From an uncultured Cellvibrionales bacterium (lineage in GTDB: Bacteria > Pseudomonadota > Gammaproteobacteria > Pseudomonadales > Dasaniaceae), in the NCBI GenBank assembly GCA_913019905.1, contig CAJVZD010000004.1, forward strand, positions 1-64,000: 64,000 nucleotides of DNA. The letters are read 5' to 3'. Under the pieces are notes generated by a model. It worked only from the letters and a program-made list of their open reading frames with translations, was not told where the DNA came from and searched no databases. The position numbers and the translations under genes are program-made. Positions within the stretch are counted from its first letter, which is position 1; the number at the start of each line of letters is the position of its first letter. Of this stretch, positions 34,470 to 42,376 are shown piece by piece.

Positions 34470-35423
34470 CTAAATACGGTTTCTTAAACTTAACTCCTCA
34501 GGATACGGAAGAAGAAAAACTTGTTTTTCAATATACGGATTTTGATGCCGCTTGAAATGATGGCGAAGCAGGGTCAACGGAACGACGAGCGGCACAATCC
34601 CATCCCTATACTGCGTTATGAGAGCTCCCAACTCCGCTTTATCATTGGCATCCAACTTCTTTTTTAAGTAGCCACGAATATGTTCCAGCACGTTTGCGTG
34701 AGATTTTCGGGTAGCCAGCGCTTTTAAAGACTGCATTAACAAACTAATAAACTCTTCCGCCACTATTTCTATGGTCTGCCCATTGGCATTTGCCAGCAAT
34801 TGGCCGATAGTTTTGTAACTGCTAATTCTATGCGCCATCACTTGATACTTATACCTAGCCCAGAAATCAAGTAATCCCTTGTGACTGACACCACCCGCTT
34901 TGAATTTTTTCCAGCGATCATAGGCATAAACCCGACTGATAAAGTTTTCTCTTAAGACATCATCATTAAGGCGACCATCTTCTTCCATCGGCAGTAAAGG
35001 GTCTTTCCTATGTAACTCCGCCGCAAACATCCCCATTTCATCGCTAGCGCTCATATTTCCAAGATCGTTATATCGCTTCACACGTTCATAGCCGCAACTC
35101 GGAGAGCCTTTCACCAGGATATAGCCAGACAAATTAGGATTATTGTCGATCACTACTGCAGCATACGCTTTCATAGGCGCGGTAAAATCCTCGGTTTGGG
35201 TCTTGCTATCCATTAATCGAGTCTTACCGATTTCGCCCACTAGACGCACGGTCTGGCGCGGTACTCCCATGCCTATGGCCATTTCTGGACAGAAACTATT
35301 CAATTTTATATGGCCTTTCAAACGCTCGATATGATTGTTTTTACGTTTACTATCACCACTATAGCGCACTGGCTGACCCATCAAACACGACCCGATACCG
35401 ACAACTGGATTTTTCATTTTCAT
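34470..35423 (-). CDS. DUF523-DUF1722 fusion protein
   Basis: The N-terminal half is DUF523: VGIGSCLMGQPVRYSGDSKR, FCPEMAIGMGVPRQTVRL, and ILVKGSPSCGYERVK, with conserved cysteines in SCL, FCPE and PSCG. The C-terminal half (about residues 185-305) is DUF1722/YbgA-like, with FWARYKYQVMAHRISSYKTI and VPLTLLRHHFKRH. The fusion is common in gammaproteobacteria and often lies near photolyase or MerR-type light-response genes; neither is present here. The start at 35423 is preceded by AGGAGAAAGGAC; an upstream in-frame ATG at 35447 lacks one. The biochemical role is unknown. Confidence 0.9.
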   Translation of the reverse strand: MKMKNPVVGIGSCLMGQPVRYSGDSKRKNNHIERLKGHIKLNSFCPEMAIGMGVPRQTVRLVGEIGKTRLMDSKTQTEDFTAPMKAYAAVVIDNNPNLSGYILVKGSPSCGYERVKRYNDLGNMSASDEMGMFAAELHRKDPLLPMEEDGRLNDDVLRENFISRVYAYDRWKKFKAGGVSHKGLLDFWARYKYQVMAHRISSYKTIGQLLANANGQTIEIVAEEFISLLMQSLKALATRKSHANVLEHIRGYLKKKLDANDKAELGALITQYRDGIVPLVVPLTLLRHHFKRHQNPYIEKQVFLLPYPEELSLRNRI

Positions 35424-35633
35424 TTTGTCCTTTCTCCTGTTTGTCATGTATACGAAACGAAGAACAATATGGATTCATTTTTTCAAAACAACCGCTTTCA
35501 TTTTAATTACAATCGCACTAGCTCTCTACTCTGAAGACTGCTCTCATTTTGGTTGATCTAAACTACTGGTTTATGCGTATAACTATTCTATACGCGCTTT
35601 ATCAGAACCCTTAACTCAAAAGGCCATTCTACA

Positions 35634-36089
35634 ATGAACAATTTGGACACGATCGATCATGGTTTTGATTTAGAAAACTGTCGCATCCCGATAAGGCTAG
35701 CATTCATTGATGGAAGCGGTTTCCCTCGAATTGTTTCGCTCTGGTTTAACTATATGGAGGGAGATTTTCTTTGTGTGACTCATAAACGCTCATGGATTGT
35801 TGGACAAATAGAAAGAAGTCCGAAAATAGGTTTCGAGATTTCCTCTAACTCCCCGCCCTACCGAGGTATACGTGGAACCGGCTCTGTCGACATCTACCCG
35901 TTAAATGATGACCCACTTCTCGAGAAAATGATCGCTCGTTATTTAGGAGAGAAAGACAGCGAATTTGGTCGATTTTTATTGAACCGCCGACACAACGAAT
36001 TGATATTGCGTATAAAGCCCGTTAAACAATCGAGCTGGAATTATAAGGATCGGATGCAAGATGCCGTTGAGCCATCACTGTATTCATAG
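35634..36089 (+). CDS. flavin-nucleotide split-barrel (PNPOx-like) protein (151 aa)
   Basis: The sequence RIPIRLAFIDGSGFPRIVSL, then WFNYMEGDFLCVTHKRSWIV and GTGSVDIYPLNDDPLLEKMI, follows the pyridoxamine-phosphate-oxidase-like split barrel that binds FMN or F420. The length is normal for single-domain members. Its reaction is unknown; many reduce flavin-linked substrates or bind heme. It is divergent from the DUF523-DUF1722 gene, with a 210-base spacer likely to contain both promoters. No partner gene is recognised. Confidence 0.8.
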   Translation: MNNLDTIDHGFDLENCRIPIRLAFIDGSGFPRIVSLWFNYMEGDFLCVTHKRSWIVGQIERSPKIGFEISSNSPPYRGIRGTGSVDIYPLNDDPLLEKMIARYLGEKDSEFGRFLLNRRHNELILRIKPVKQSSWNYKDRMQDAVEPSLYS

Positions 36090-36273
36090 ACGTCAGTGAC
36101 CGTCTGATTCAGCTTGCTGATCGCTAGGATATCCTTACAACTAAGGTGAGTTTTTAGTCTCCGCCACCGGTAGCCTTATTGTAACCGAGACGGCATTGTT
36201 ATACACAGGCCTCTTGCTTGACGCTTCCTTCAATTGTTATGTCTGATTATGGTTGGTTTCGCTTGGGGAAACT

Positions 36274-36296
36274 GGGCCTCGCTTACGCAAAGGCCC
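36274..36296 (-). terminator. GC-rich hairpin at the 3' end of the aminopeptidase gene
   Basis: Arms GGGCCT (36274-36279) and AGGCCC (36291-36296) lie 18 bases beyond the stop at 36314 of the minus-strand aminopeptidase gene. The T-run is poor, so termination strength is doubtful. The rest of the 224-base gap shows nothing. Confidence 0.4.
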
Positions 36297-36313
36297 GTCA
36301 GTTGACGAAGATT

Positions 36314-38176
36314 TTAAATTGACCGGGTTTCATGAGCCAGCCATTCGGCCACCTCTTCGGAAAGCATTGGAGTCAGGGTATTACGTACACGTTCATGATA
36401 CTCGTTCAACCAATCGCGTTCGACTTCAGACAGCAAAGACTGAACCACGAGCTGAAGACTTATCGGAGCGAGCGTAATTGTATCAAAGCTCAACATTTTC
36501 CTCTCGCCACCCACTATTGCTGCAGGCTCCTTTACGACAACAAGGTTCTCGATACGGATTCCAAATTCACCGGCCTTGTAAAACCCCGGCTCGTTAGACA
36601 CAATCATTCCCGGTTTAAGCGCCTGCGTACTAGGCGCTTTAGCAATTCGCTGCGGGCCTTCATGAACCCCCAGAAAACTTCCGACGCCGTGGCCTGTGCC
36701 ATGATCGTAATCAAGCCCAACCTCCCACAAGGGTTTTCGCGCCAGACTATCCAGCTGGTGACCCGTAGTACCGACAGGAAATAAAGCCATGGCAAGCGCG
36801 ATGTGGCCCTTGAGCACTCGGGTAAACCGGTCGCACATTTCATCGCTCGGCTGCCCGATCGCAACCGTTCGGGTTATATCGGTTGTTCCATCGGAGTACT
36901 GTCCGCCCGAATCGATTAAATACAAAGACCCTTGATCGAGTGTTATATTCGACTCCGTTGAGACTTTGTAGTGACAGATTGCACCGTTGGGGCCGGCAGC
37001 GGAAATCGAATCAAAGCTTAAATCAGCGAGCTGATCCGACTCGGAGCGAAAAGCCTCAAGGGTCTTGGCTGCAGTAATTTCATCAATGTCACCGCCTTGC
37101 GCCTTTGTGGCAATCCAATGCAGGAAACGGGTTACAGCTACGCCATCTCGCTCATGCGCTATCTTGGTTCCAGAAACCTCCGCCTCATTTTTGCAAGCCC
37201 GGGGCAGTGCACAGGGATCCACTAATTCTACAATCTTAGAACCAGACTCGCGCAAGGCTTGCACGTAACTTGCAGGCACCAAAGCGGGGTCGATGGCAAC
37301 GGCCGTACCGGCTGCCCCAAGTTTCTCCAGCGCATCCATCACATCACTTTCCGCCCGTATATCGACGCCGCTGCCAAGATAGCCGGACAACTCATTGCCC
37401 ACTTTTTCCGCCGCTACAAACAATGTCGCGCGGCCGTCTGATTCCAAAATCGCGCGACCGAGCGGCAACGGCGTTCGGGACACATCGCCGCCACGCACGT
37501 TAAAGAGCCATGCAATAGAAGTCGGGGCAGTTAAAAGCAATGCATCGGCGCCGGCATCGCTAACGGCAGCCGCTATCTCAACGCGTTTATCCGCTGACAA
37601 CTTTCCAGAGAATTCTATGCCATGCGGATTTATTTTTGCCGAGGGTCGATCGGGCTGATCCGTCCAGGCCATATCAATTGGATTCTCGTCGACACTTACC
37701 AGTGAAAATCCCCCCTTGCTGGATGCCGCTTCCAGACGAATCAGTCCGGCGCTCGTCACCAGCATCGGATCATAGCCAATTCGCGCTCCTGATTTTATAT
37801 TCTTCGCAAGCCATTCGTCGGGCGTAACGGCTGTAATGTCTTCATATTCATAAAACATGCTGTCTACCTGCTGACGGACCTGCAAAGTATAACGCCCATC
37901 GACAAAAACAATCGCCCGATCTTGCATAACCATAGCAGCGCCGGCAGAACCTGAAAATCCTGATACCCACATTAAGCGCTCCGCATAGGCGGGAATATAT
38001 TCGTTTTGGTATTCGTCATCGTGCGGAACATGGAATCCATCAAGCTTTAGTTCCGTCATCTTGCTACGTAAAAGCGGTAGATGTTTACCTGCATAGCTCT
38101 TATCCGAAACCGGTTCGTACGTTTGGAACAACTGCGAGTCCTGCGGCCGCGGCGCAGAGGTATTATTTGTACTCAT
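36314..38176 (-). CDS. Xaa-Pro aminopeptidase, M24B family (620 aa)
   Basis: A three-domain aminopeptidase P of the long, eukaryote-like AMPP2 type. Two creatinase-like N-terminal domains (VSGFSGSAGAAMVMQDRAIV and YIFxVRGGD-like LFNVRGGDVSRTPL) precede a pita-bread catalytic domain. Expected metal ligands are visible: aspartates in LIDSGGQYSDGTTDITRTV, histidine in GTGHGVGSFLGVHEGP, and glutamates in SNEPGFYKAGEFGIRIENL. It removes N-terminal residues before proline using two Mn or Zn ions in the cytoplasm. AGAGG seven bases before the ATG supports the start. It appears monocistronic. Confidence 0.94.
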   Translation of the reverse strand: MSTNNTSAPRPQDSQLFQTYEPVSDKSYAGKHLPLLRSKMTELKLDGFHVPHDDEYQNEYIPAYAERLMWVSGFSGSAGAAMVMQDRAIVFVDGRYTLQVRQQVDSMFYEYEDITAVTPDEWLAKNIKSGARIGYDPMLVTSAGLIRLEAASSKGGFSLVSVDENPIDMAWTDQPDRPSAKINPHGIEFSGKLSADKRVEIAAAVSDAGADALLLTAPTSIAWLFNVRGGDVSRTPLPLGRAILESDGRATLFVAAEKVGNELSGYLGSGVDIRAESDVMDALEKLGAAGTAVAIDPALVPASYVQALRESGSKIVELVDPCALPRACKNEAEVSGTKIAHERDGVAVTRFLHWIATKAQGGDIDEITAAKTLEAFRSESDQLADLSFDSISAAGPNGAICHYKVSTESNITLDQGSLYLIDSGGQYSDGTTDITRTVAIGQPSDEMCDRFTRVLKGHIALAMALFPVGTTGHQLDSLARKPLWEVGLDYDHGTGHGVGSFLGVHEGPQRIAKAPSTQALKPGMIVSNEPGFYKAGEFGIRIENLVVVKEPAAIVGGERKMLSFDTITLAPISLQLVVQSLLSEVERDWLNEYHERVRNTLTPMLSEEVAEWLAHETRSI

Positions 38177-38599
38177 TGAAAGGCCTCTTTAATGATGGAA
38201 ACACCGAAATCATTCAGTTTCGGGAAGACAGGTTCTGCACTAGTTTATACACAGCGGACGATTTATCCCAGTTCTGGCCAAAGAATTCACAAACTATCGA
38301 CCGCATTAAATACTTGCACGAATCTTATTGATTAAACAATTTATTAACACACCGTTTCGTCCAGAAATAAAGCTCTGGCTTTTTCGCGACCGCCACTTTA
38401 TTTCAGTCACTGCTATTAATCTATACGCCGCAGGAAACCATTTTTTACACTTTTTGAATTGAAACCAAATTGCCAACGTGAGTGACCGAAACGTCAGCGA
38501 TCAGCAGGATGCAGCCGTGACGGAGCAATCTTGTCGGTCCCTATGAAAAAATCCACAAGATAGATAGCCTGGAAAAGCGGGTAATCGGTCTATATCATG
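38177..38599. other. 423-bp stretch, possible small-RNA locus
   Basis: No protein gene is evident. The stretch lies upstream of two minus-strand features, yet it ends at a hairpin with a T-run on the plus strand (38600-38632). That would terminate a plus-strand transcript for which there is no gene. A small RNA from this region is a possibility. Confidence 0.25.
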
Positions 38600-38632
38600 A
38601 CCCTCAATAAACTATTGAGGGTTTGCTTTTTA
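38600..38632 (+). terminator. perfect 10-bp hairpin with T-run
   Basis: Arms ACCCTCAATA (38600-38609) and TATTGAGGGT (38613-38622) with a three-base loop are followed by TTGCTTTTT on the plus strand. The stop codon of the minus-strand yghU gene is 3 bases further on (38635). The stem could also terminate yghU, though the minus strand has no T-run after it. Confidence 0.75.
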
Positions 38633-38634
38633 CC

Positions 38635-39477
38635 TTAGTCGAAATCGCTGGCACTGTGGCGCTCAATAACACGTGTTTCTTCCGGCCCCCAGGGTCTATT
38701 CACCCGCTTACCCCGTTGAACAGCGGGCCGAGCTTCTATTTCTGTGGCCCAACGAACCACATTTTTGTAAGAGTCCACCTCGAGGAATTCCGACGCATCG
38801 TAAATATTGTGTAATACCAGTGCACCGTACCAAGCGTAGTTAGCGATGTCTGCAATGGTGTAGTCGTCTCCACACAAGTACTGGCGTGTTGCGAGGTTCT
38901 GATCTAACACATCAAGTTGACGCTTGACTTCCATCGCAAAACGATCGATCGGATACTCCAATCTTTCTGGTGCATACGCATAGAAATGACCAAAACCGCC
39001 ACCGAGATACGGCGCGCTGCCCATTTGCCACATTAGCCACGACAGACATTCTGCCCTTTGCGCCGGATCCTTTGGATAAAACGCGTCATACTTTTCAGCC
39101 AGATAGATCAGAATTGCACCTGACTCGAAAATACGTACCGGAGGTGTTGCGCTACGATCAAGTAAGGCTGGAATTTTGGAATTGGGGTTAATCGCGACAA
39201 AATCGCTACCAAATTGAGAACCATCACCAATGTTGATCGTGTATGCATCGTATTCCGCGTCAGTTTTACCGAGCGCCAACAATTCTTCCAGCATAACTGT
39301 CACCTTGACTCCGTTGGGAGTAGCTAAAGAGTGCAGCTGCAAAGGGTGGTCGCCTACCGGCAGCGTTTTGTCATGGGTCGGTCCGGACACCGGTCGGTTG
39401 ATATTGCTAAATTTACTAACTGCATCTTTATTCCATGTCCAAACTTTGGGAGGAATGTAGCTGGATTCGTCTGACAT
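38635..39477 (-). CDS. yghU: glutathione-dependent disulfide-bond oxidoreductase YghU
   Basis: The protein is clearly colinear with E. coli YghU: PPKVWTWNKDAVSKFSNINR, then PVSGPTHDKTLPVGDHPLQL, TPNGVKVTVMLEELLALGKT, NPNSKIPALLD, GGGFGHFYAYAPERLEYPID, YTIADIANYAW and the ERHSASDFD end. YghU binds two glutathiones and reduces disulfide bonds and peroxides in the cytoplasm. The ATG at 39477 has AGGAAG eight bases upstream; a GTG two codons earlier is less likely. Length matches the family. It precedes no other gene on its transcript, and a second GST gene lies 146 bases upstream on the same strand. Confidence 0.95.
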   Translation of the reverse strand: MSDESSYIPPKVWTWNKDAVSKFSNINRPVSGPTHDKTLPVGDHPLQLHSLATPNGVKVTVMLEELLALGKTDAEYDAYTINIGDGSQFGSDFVAINPNSKIPALLDRSATPPVRIFESGAILIYLAEKYDAFYPKDPAQRAECLSWLMWQMGSAPYLGGGFGHFYAYAPERLEYPIDRFAMEVKRQLDVLDQNLATRQYLCGDDYTIADIANYAWYGALVLHNIYDASEFLEVDSYKNVVRWATEIEARPAVQRGKRVNRPWGPEETRVIERHSASDFD

Positions 39478-39623
39478 TATCACGGCTTCCTTATTAACAA
39501 AATCGCCAGTATAAACAGATCACCACGGACTGCCAAATTAACTAACAGTTGATAAACCGCACCCGATAGACCACAGCGAACCCTACAAGCACGACTCGCC
39601 GTAATAACTGACTTTCAGCGGGT

Positions 39624-40262
39624 TTAATCAACAGTGATAAATCCATCTTTGCTGATCCATTGCCTAAACGACTCCCGACGCATATGTTTATCAATATACC
39701 GAGCGATGTTCGGGTATTTTTCCGCATCGATGGGTTCATCCGCATAAAGACGCTGAATGAATTGGCATGTAATAGCTATATCCGCGATCGAAAACTGATC
39801 GCCGACAATATAATCCTTATTACCGATCTCCTTTTCTAAATAAGGCAGAACTTTAGGTTCCTTTTTATCTCTTATTTGTTGGATAACGGTCTCATCCGGC
39901 TCCCTGCCCATCATTTTTACCGCAATTTTATTGAAGAAAAATGCAGCCGTTACGCTGACCACCTCGTTATCGGCATAATCCTCAAACCACAGTGCACGGC
40001 CGTAACCTTCAGCATCCAATGGATACATATTGATATCGGGGTATTTTCTCTCAAGGTATCCACATATGGCAGAAGAGTCGGGTAAAGAGAAATCGCCGTC
40101 GGTCAGCGCAGGGATTTTCCCCGTCGGAGAAATGAGTAAATGCTCCTCTGGACACGGGAAGGGCGTCACGGGGTTGACGGTGAAATCAATGCCTTTTTCC
40201 GTTAACAGCACCAGCACTTTTCTCACAAAGGGTGAAACACCTGAACCGTGTACCGTAATCAT
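39624..40262 (-). CDS. glutathione S-transferase family protein (212 aa)
   Basis: The protein starts MITVHGSGVSPFVRKVLVLL, an N-terminal GST thioredoxin domain with the SPFVRK active-site serine. The glutathione-site SPTGKIPALTDGDFSLPDSS follows, and then the helical domain with DYIVGDQFSIADIAITCQFI. The frame is open to 40388, but AAGGAGA five bases before the ATG at 40262, and a normal 212-residue length, favour this start. It may be cotranscribed with yghU downstream (146-base gap). Substrate unknown; a role in conjugation or peroxide reduction is usual. Confidence 0.9.
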   Translation of the reverse strand: MITVHGSGVSPFVRKVLVLLTEKGIDFTVNPVTPFPCPEEHLLISPTGKIPALTDGDFSLPDSSAICGYLERKYPDINMYPLDAEGYGRALWFEDYADNEVVSVTAAFFFNKIAVKMMGREPDETVIQQIRDKKEPKVLPYLEKEIGNKDYIVGDQFSIADIAITCQFIQRLYADEPIDAEKYPNIARYIDKHMRRESFRQWISKDGFITVD

Positions 40263-40915
40263 CTCTTTCTCCTTATCGTGCATTTTTGGCAGTGGTTTTC
40301 TGGCCGACGCCATCATCGAACGTAGTTTGTTGGGCAACACTATTTCAAGATCGAATACTGGCACAACACCAAAATCTTTGCCATTCAATCCGGCATTTTG
40401 CCGAGTGTAAATAAAGATCTGAGTCTGGAAATCAATCTAATTATTTTGATTTCCAGAGCTCACCGGAAACAAATATTTGGAATCAAGCCGAGTTTATTCC
40501 GACTAAAAAATGATTCAGTTTCCATAGTCGTTTTTGTCCAAAATCACCAGCACTGCCCAGAATTCTCTAGAACGACCGAGAACTGTCGATAACTACCCAT
40601 CATAACCGGCCCCCAAAAGTCGCGAGGCAACAAGCGACTATTATCCGCACAGTCCATTGAGCAACGACATAAACTATATGCTGTGCCTTATATTAGATGC
40701 ATATACATTCTTTAGAACAGCCAATCCTCAATAATCTGTAAGATACGATCACAGTTAAGCTGCGCACAAAAGCCATTTGTGCTATTTTATACTTTTTAGC
40801 CGGGTAAATTGAATTTGCGAGAGAAAACCGCTAATTCGACCCAGAGCGCGCCTGGCTGTTTCGCGGATTCAAACCTGAAGTGCATCATCTAAGCAGTCGG
40901 AGATAGGGCAATCTG
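40263..40915. other. 653-bp divergent intergenic region
   Basis: Lies between the divergent GST and diguanylate cyclase genes. It includes an in-frame upstream extension of the GST that I do not think is translated. No RNA gene, repeat or clear promoter box was recognised. Confidence 0.4.
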
Positions 40916-42013
40916 TTGTTGCAAGAAACCGAACAAATCGAAACAAATAATGAGAGAAATAGACACTCGCAAGTGGTGAACCTTTTTTCCTTCGTTGGAA
41001 TGGCTATTACAGGCGGTCTCGGTACCCTGTCTCTCATTGCTGCAGATTTAACGCTGGGGTTTTCTCTAATTGGTGCCAGTCTCGTCTACTTCGTCGCATA
41101 TCGCATTCATAGACGAACAAACGATGCCCGACTACCAGCAGCGATCATCGTTTACTCACTTTACGCCTTGATGATCTTCCTTGTTTATTCGGGAGGCGTA
41201 GAGGATACTGGCCCGCTGTGGATTTTTATCGTTTCTCCGGTTTCGCTTTTTATTCACGGGCTAAAGCGAGGTCTCATGGAAATTTCGATTTTCCTTGCTA
41301 TTATTTGCCTTGTTTTGTTTCTACCCGCCGACTTACTAAGCAGCGCAAATTATGCCAGCGCTTTTAAACTACGGCTTATCTATGCTTTTATGACTGTGAC
41401 ATTTTTATCAGCCTGTTACGAATACTCCAGAGAGCAATCCTATAAAGACACGCTGGAGCTCAGTAAACAATACGAGCAACTTGCCTACACTGATCAATTA
41501 ACCAAACTCTGTAATAGACGCGGCGCGCTCACAAAACTGGAGCTGGAACAACCTCGCATTGCCCGTAATAAAGAACCATTGTCTGTCATATTATGCGATA
41601 TCGATCACTTTAAACGGGTCAACGACCAGTACGGTCACAGCGCCGGTGATGCCGTGCTAATCCGCATTGGGGAAATATTTACAAAATTAATTCGCGAACA
41701 AGACACCATCGCGCGTTGGGGCGGCGAGGAATTTCTTTTCATTTTACCGCAAACACCCGCCGACAATGCCGCTATTCTAGCCGAAAAGATCCATCAAGCA
41801 TTGCAAAACGAATTAGTTCTTTTCGACGACGTCAGCATCGCAATTACTGTAAGCATGGGCATCGAACAAATGAACGCCCACCAGGCTATCGATGAAGTTA
41901 TCAATCATGCCGACAAATACCTATATGAAGCAAAAAATGCGGGCAGAAACCAAACGCGCCCAACATTCGATCCAATCCAAAACCAAGAAAAAGTGACAAT
42001 CAGTCATCTGTAA
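40916..42013 (+). CDS. membrane diguanylate cyclase, GGEEF (365 aa)
   Basis: About six membrane segments occupy residues 22-180, then a short linker (YEYSREQSYKDTLELSKQYE) leads to a GGDEF domain beginning YTDQLTKLCNRRGALTKLEL. The active site is GGEEF at 269-273, a functional variant. An RxxD inhibitory site is present as REQD at 260-263, so product feedback by c-di-GMP is expected. It makes c-di-GMP from two GTP. The start is a TTG at 40916 with AGGG seven bases upstream. No EAL domain is attached. Confidence 0.93.
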   Translation: MLQETEQIETNNERNRHSQVVNLFSFVGMAITGGLGTLSLIAADLTLGFSLIGASLVYFVAYRIHRRTNDARLPAAIIVYSLYALMIFLVYSGGVEDTGPLWIFIVSPVSLFIHGLKRGLMEISIFLAIICLVLFLPADLLSSANYASAFKLRLIYAFMTVTFLSACYEYSREQSYKDTLELSKQYEQLAYTDQLTKLCNRRGALTKLELEQPRIARNKEPLSVILCDIDHFKRVNDQYGHSAGDAVLIRIGEIFTKLIREQDTIARWGGEEFLFILPQTPADNAAILAEKIHQALQNELVLFDDVSIAITVSMGIEQMNAHQAIDEVINHADKYLYEAKNAGRNQTRPTFDPIQNQEKVTISHL

Positions 42014-42376
42014 TGGCGGAAGTCTGTCAACGACAGGGACATCAGTAAACGTTATAGTTGCCCTCTAATGGATAATATCCTCATTACAATAAAAAGTGTT
42101 TTTTAAAAATAGATCATAGGCTGCCACTAATAGAGATCGCCCTGGCGCCATTAGAAGCAATTCGAGCCACTCCTGTGCAAAGGCTGCGGCAGCTATGGCT
42201 AATTTTGACGTGCGATATCACTCCGTGGCGAGGAACTACGCCGAAAATTATAGTTATCAGAACCCAGTATCTATCAGGCATCTTATTCACCCCCGATCAC
42301 TGATTTTTATGGGATAAAAAAGTCGGCAATAATTGGCGACTGAAATGGATATTAATGACGCCACTAAACATACACA
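42014..42376. other. 363-bp upstream region of the GH3 gene
   Basis: Contains a weak inverted repeat AGTCG (42321-42325) and CGACT (42337-42341) about 40 bases before the GH3 start, possibly an operator. Nothing else was recognised. Confidence 0.35.
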
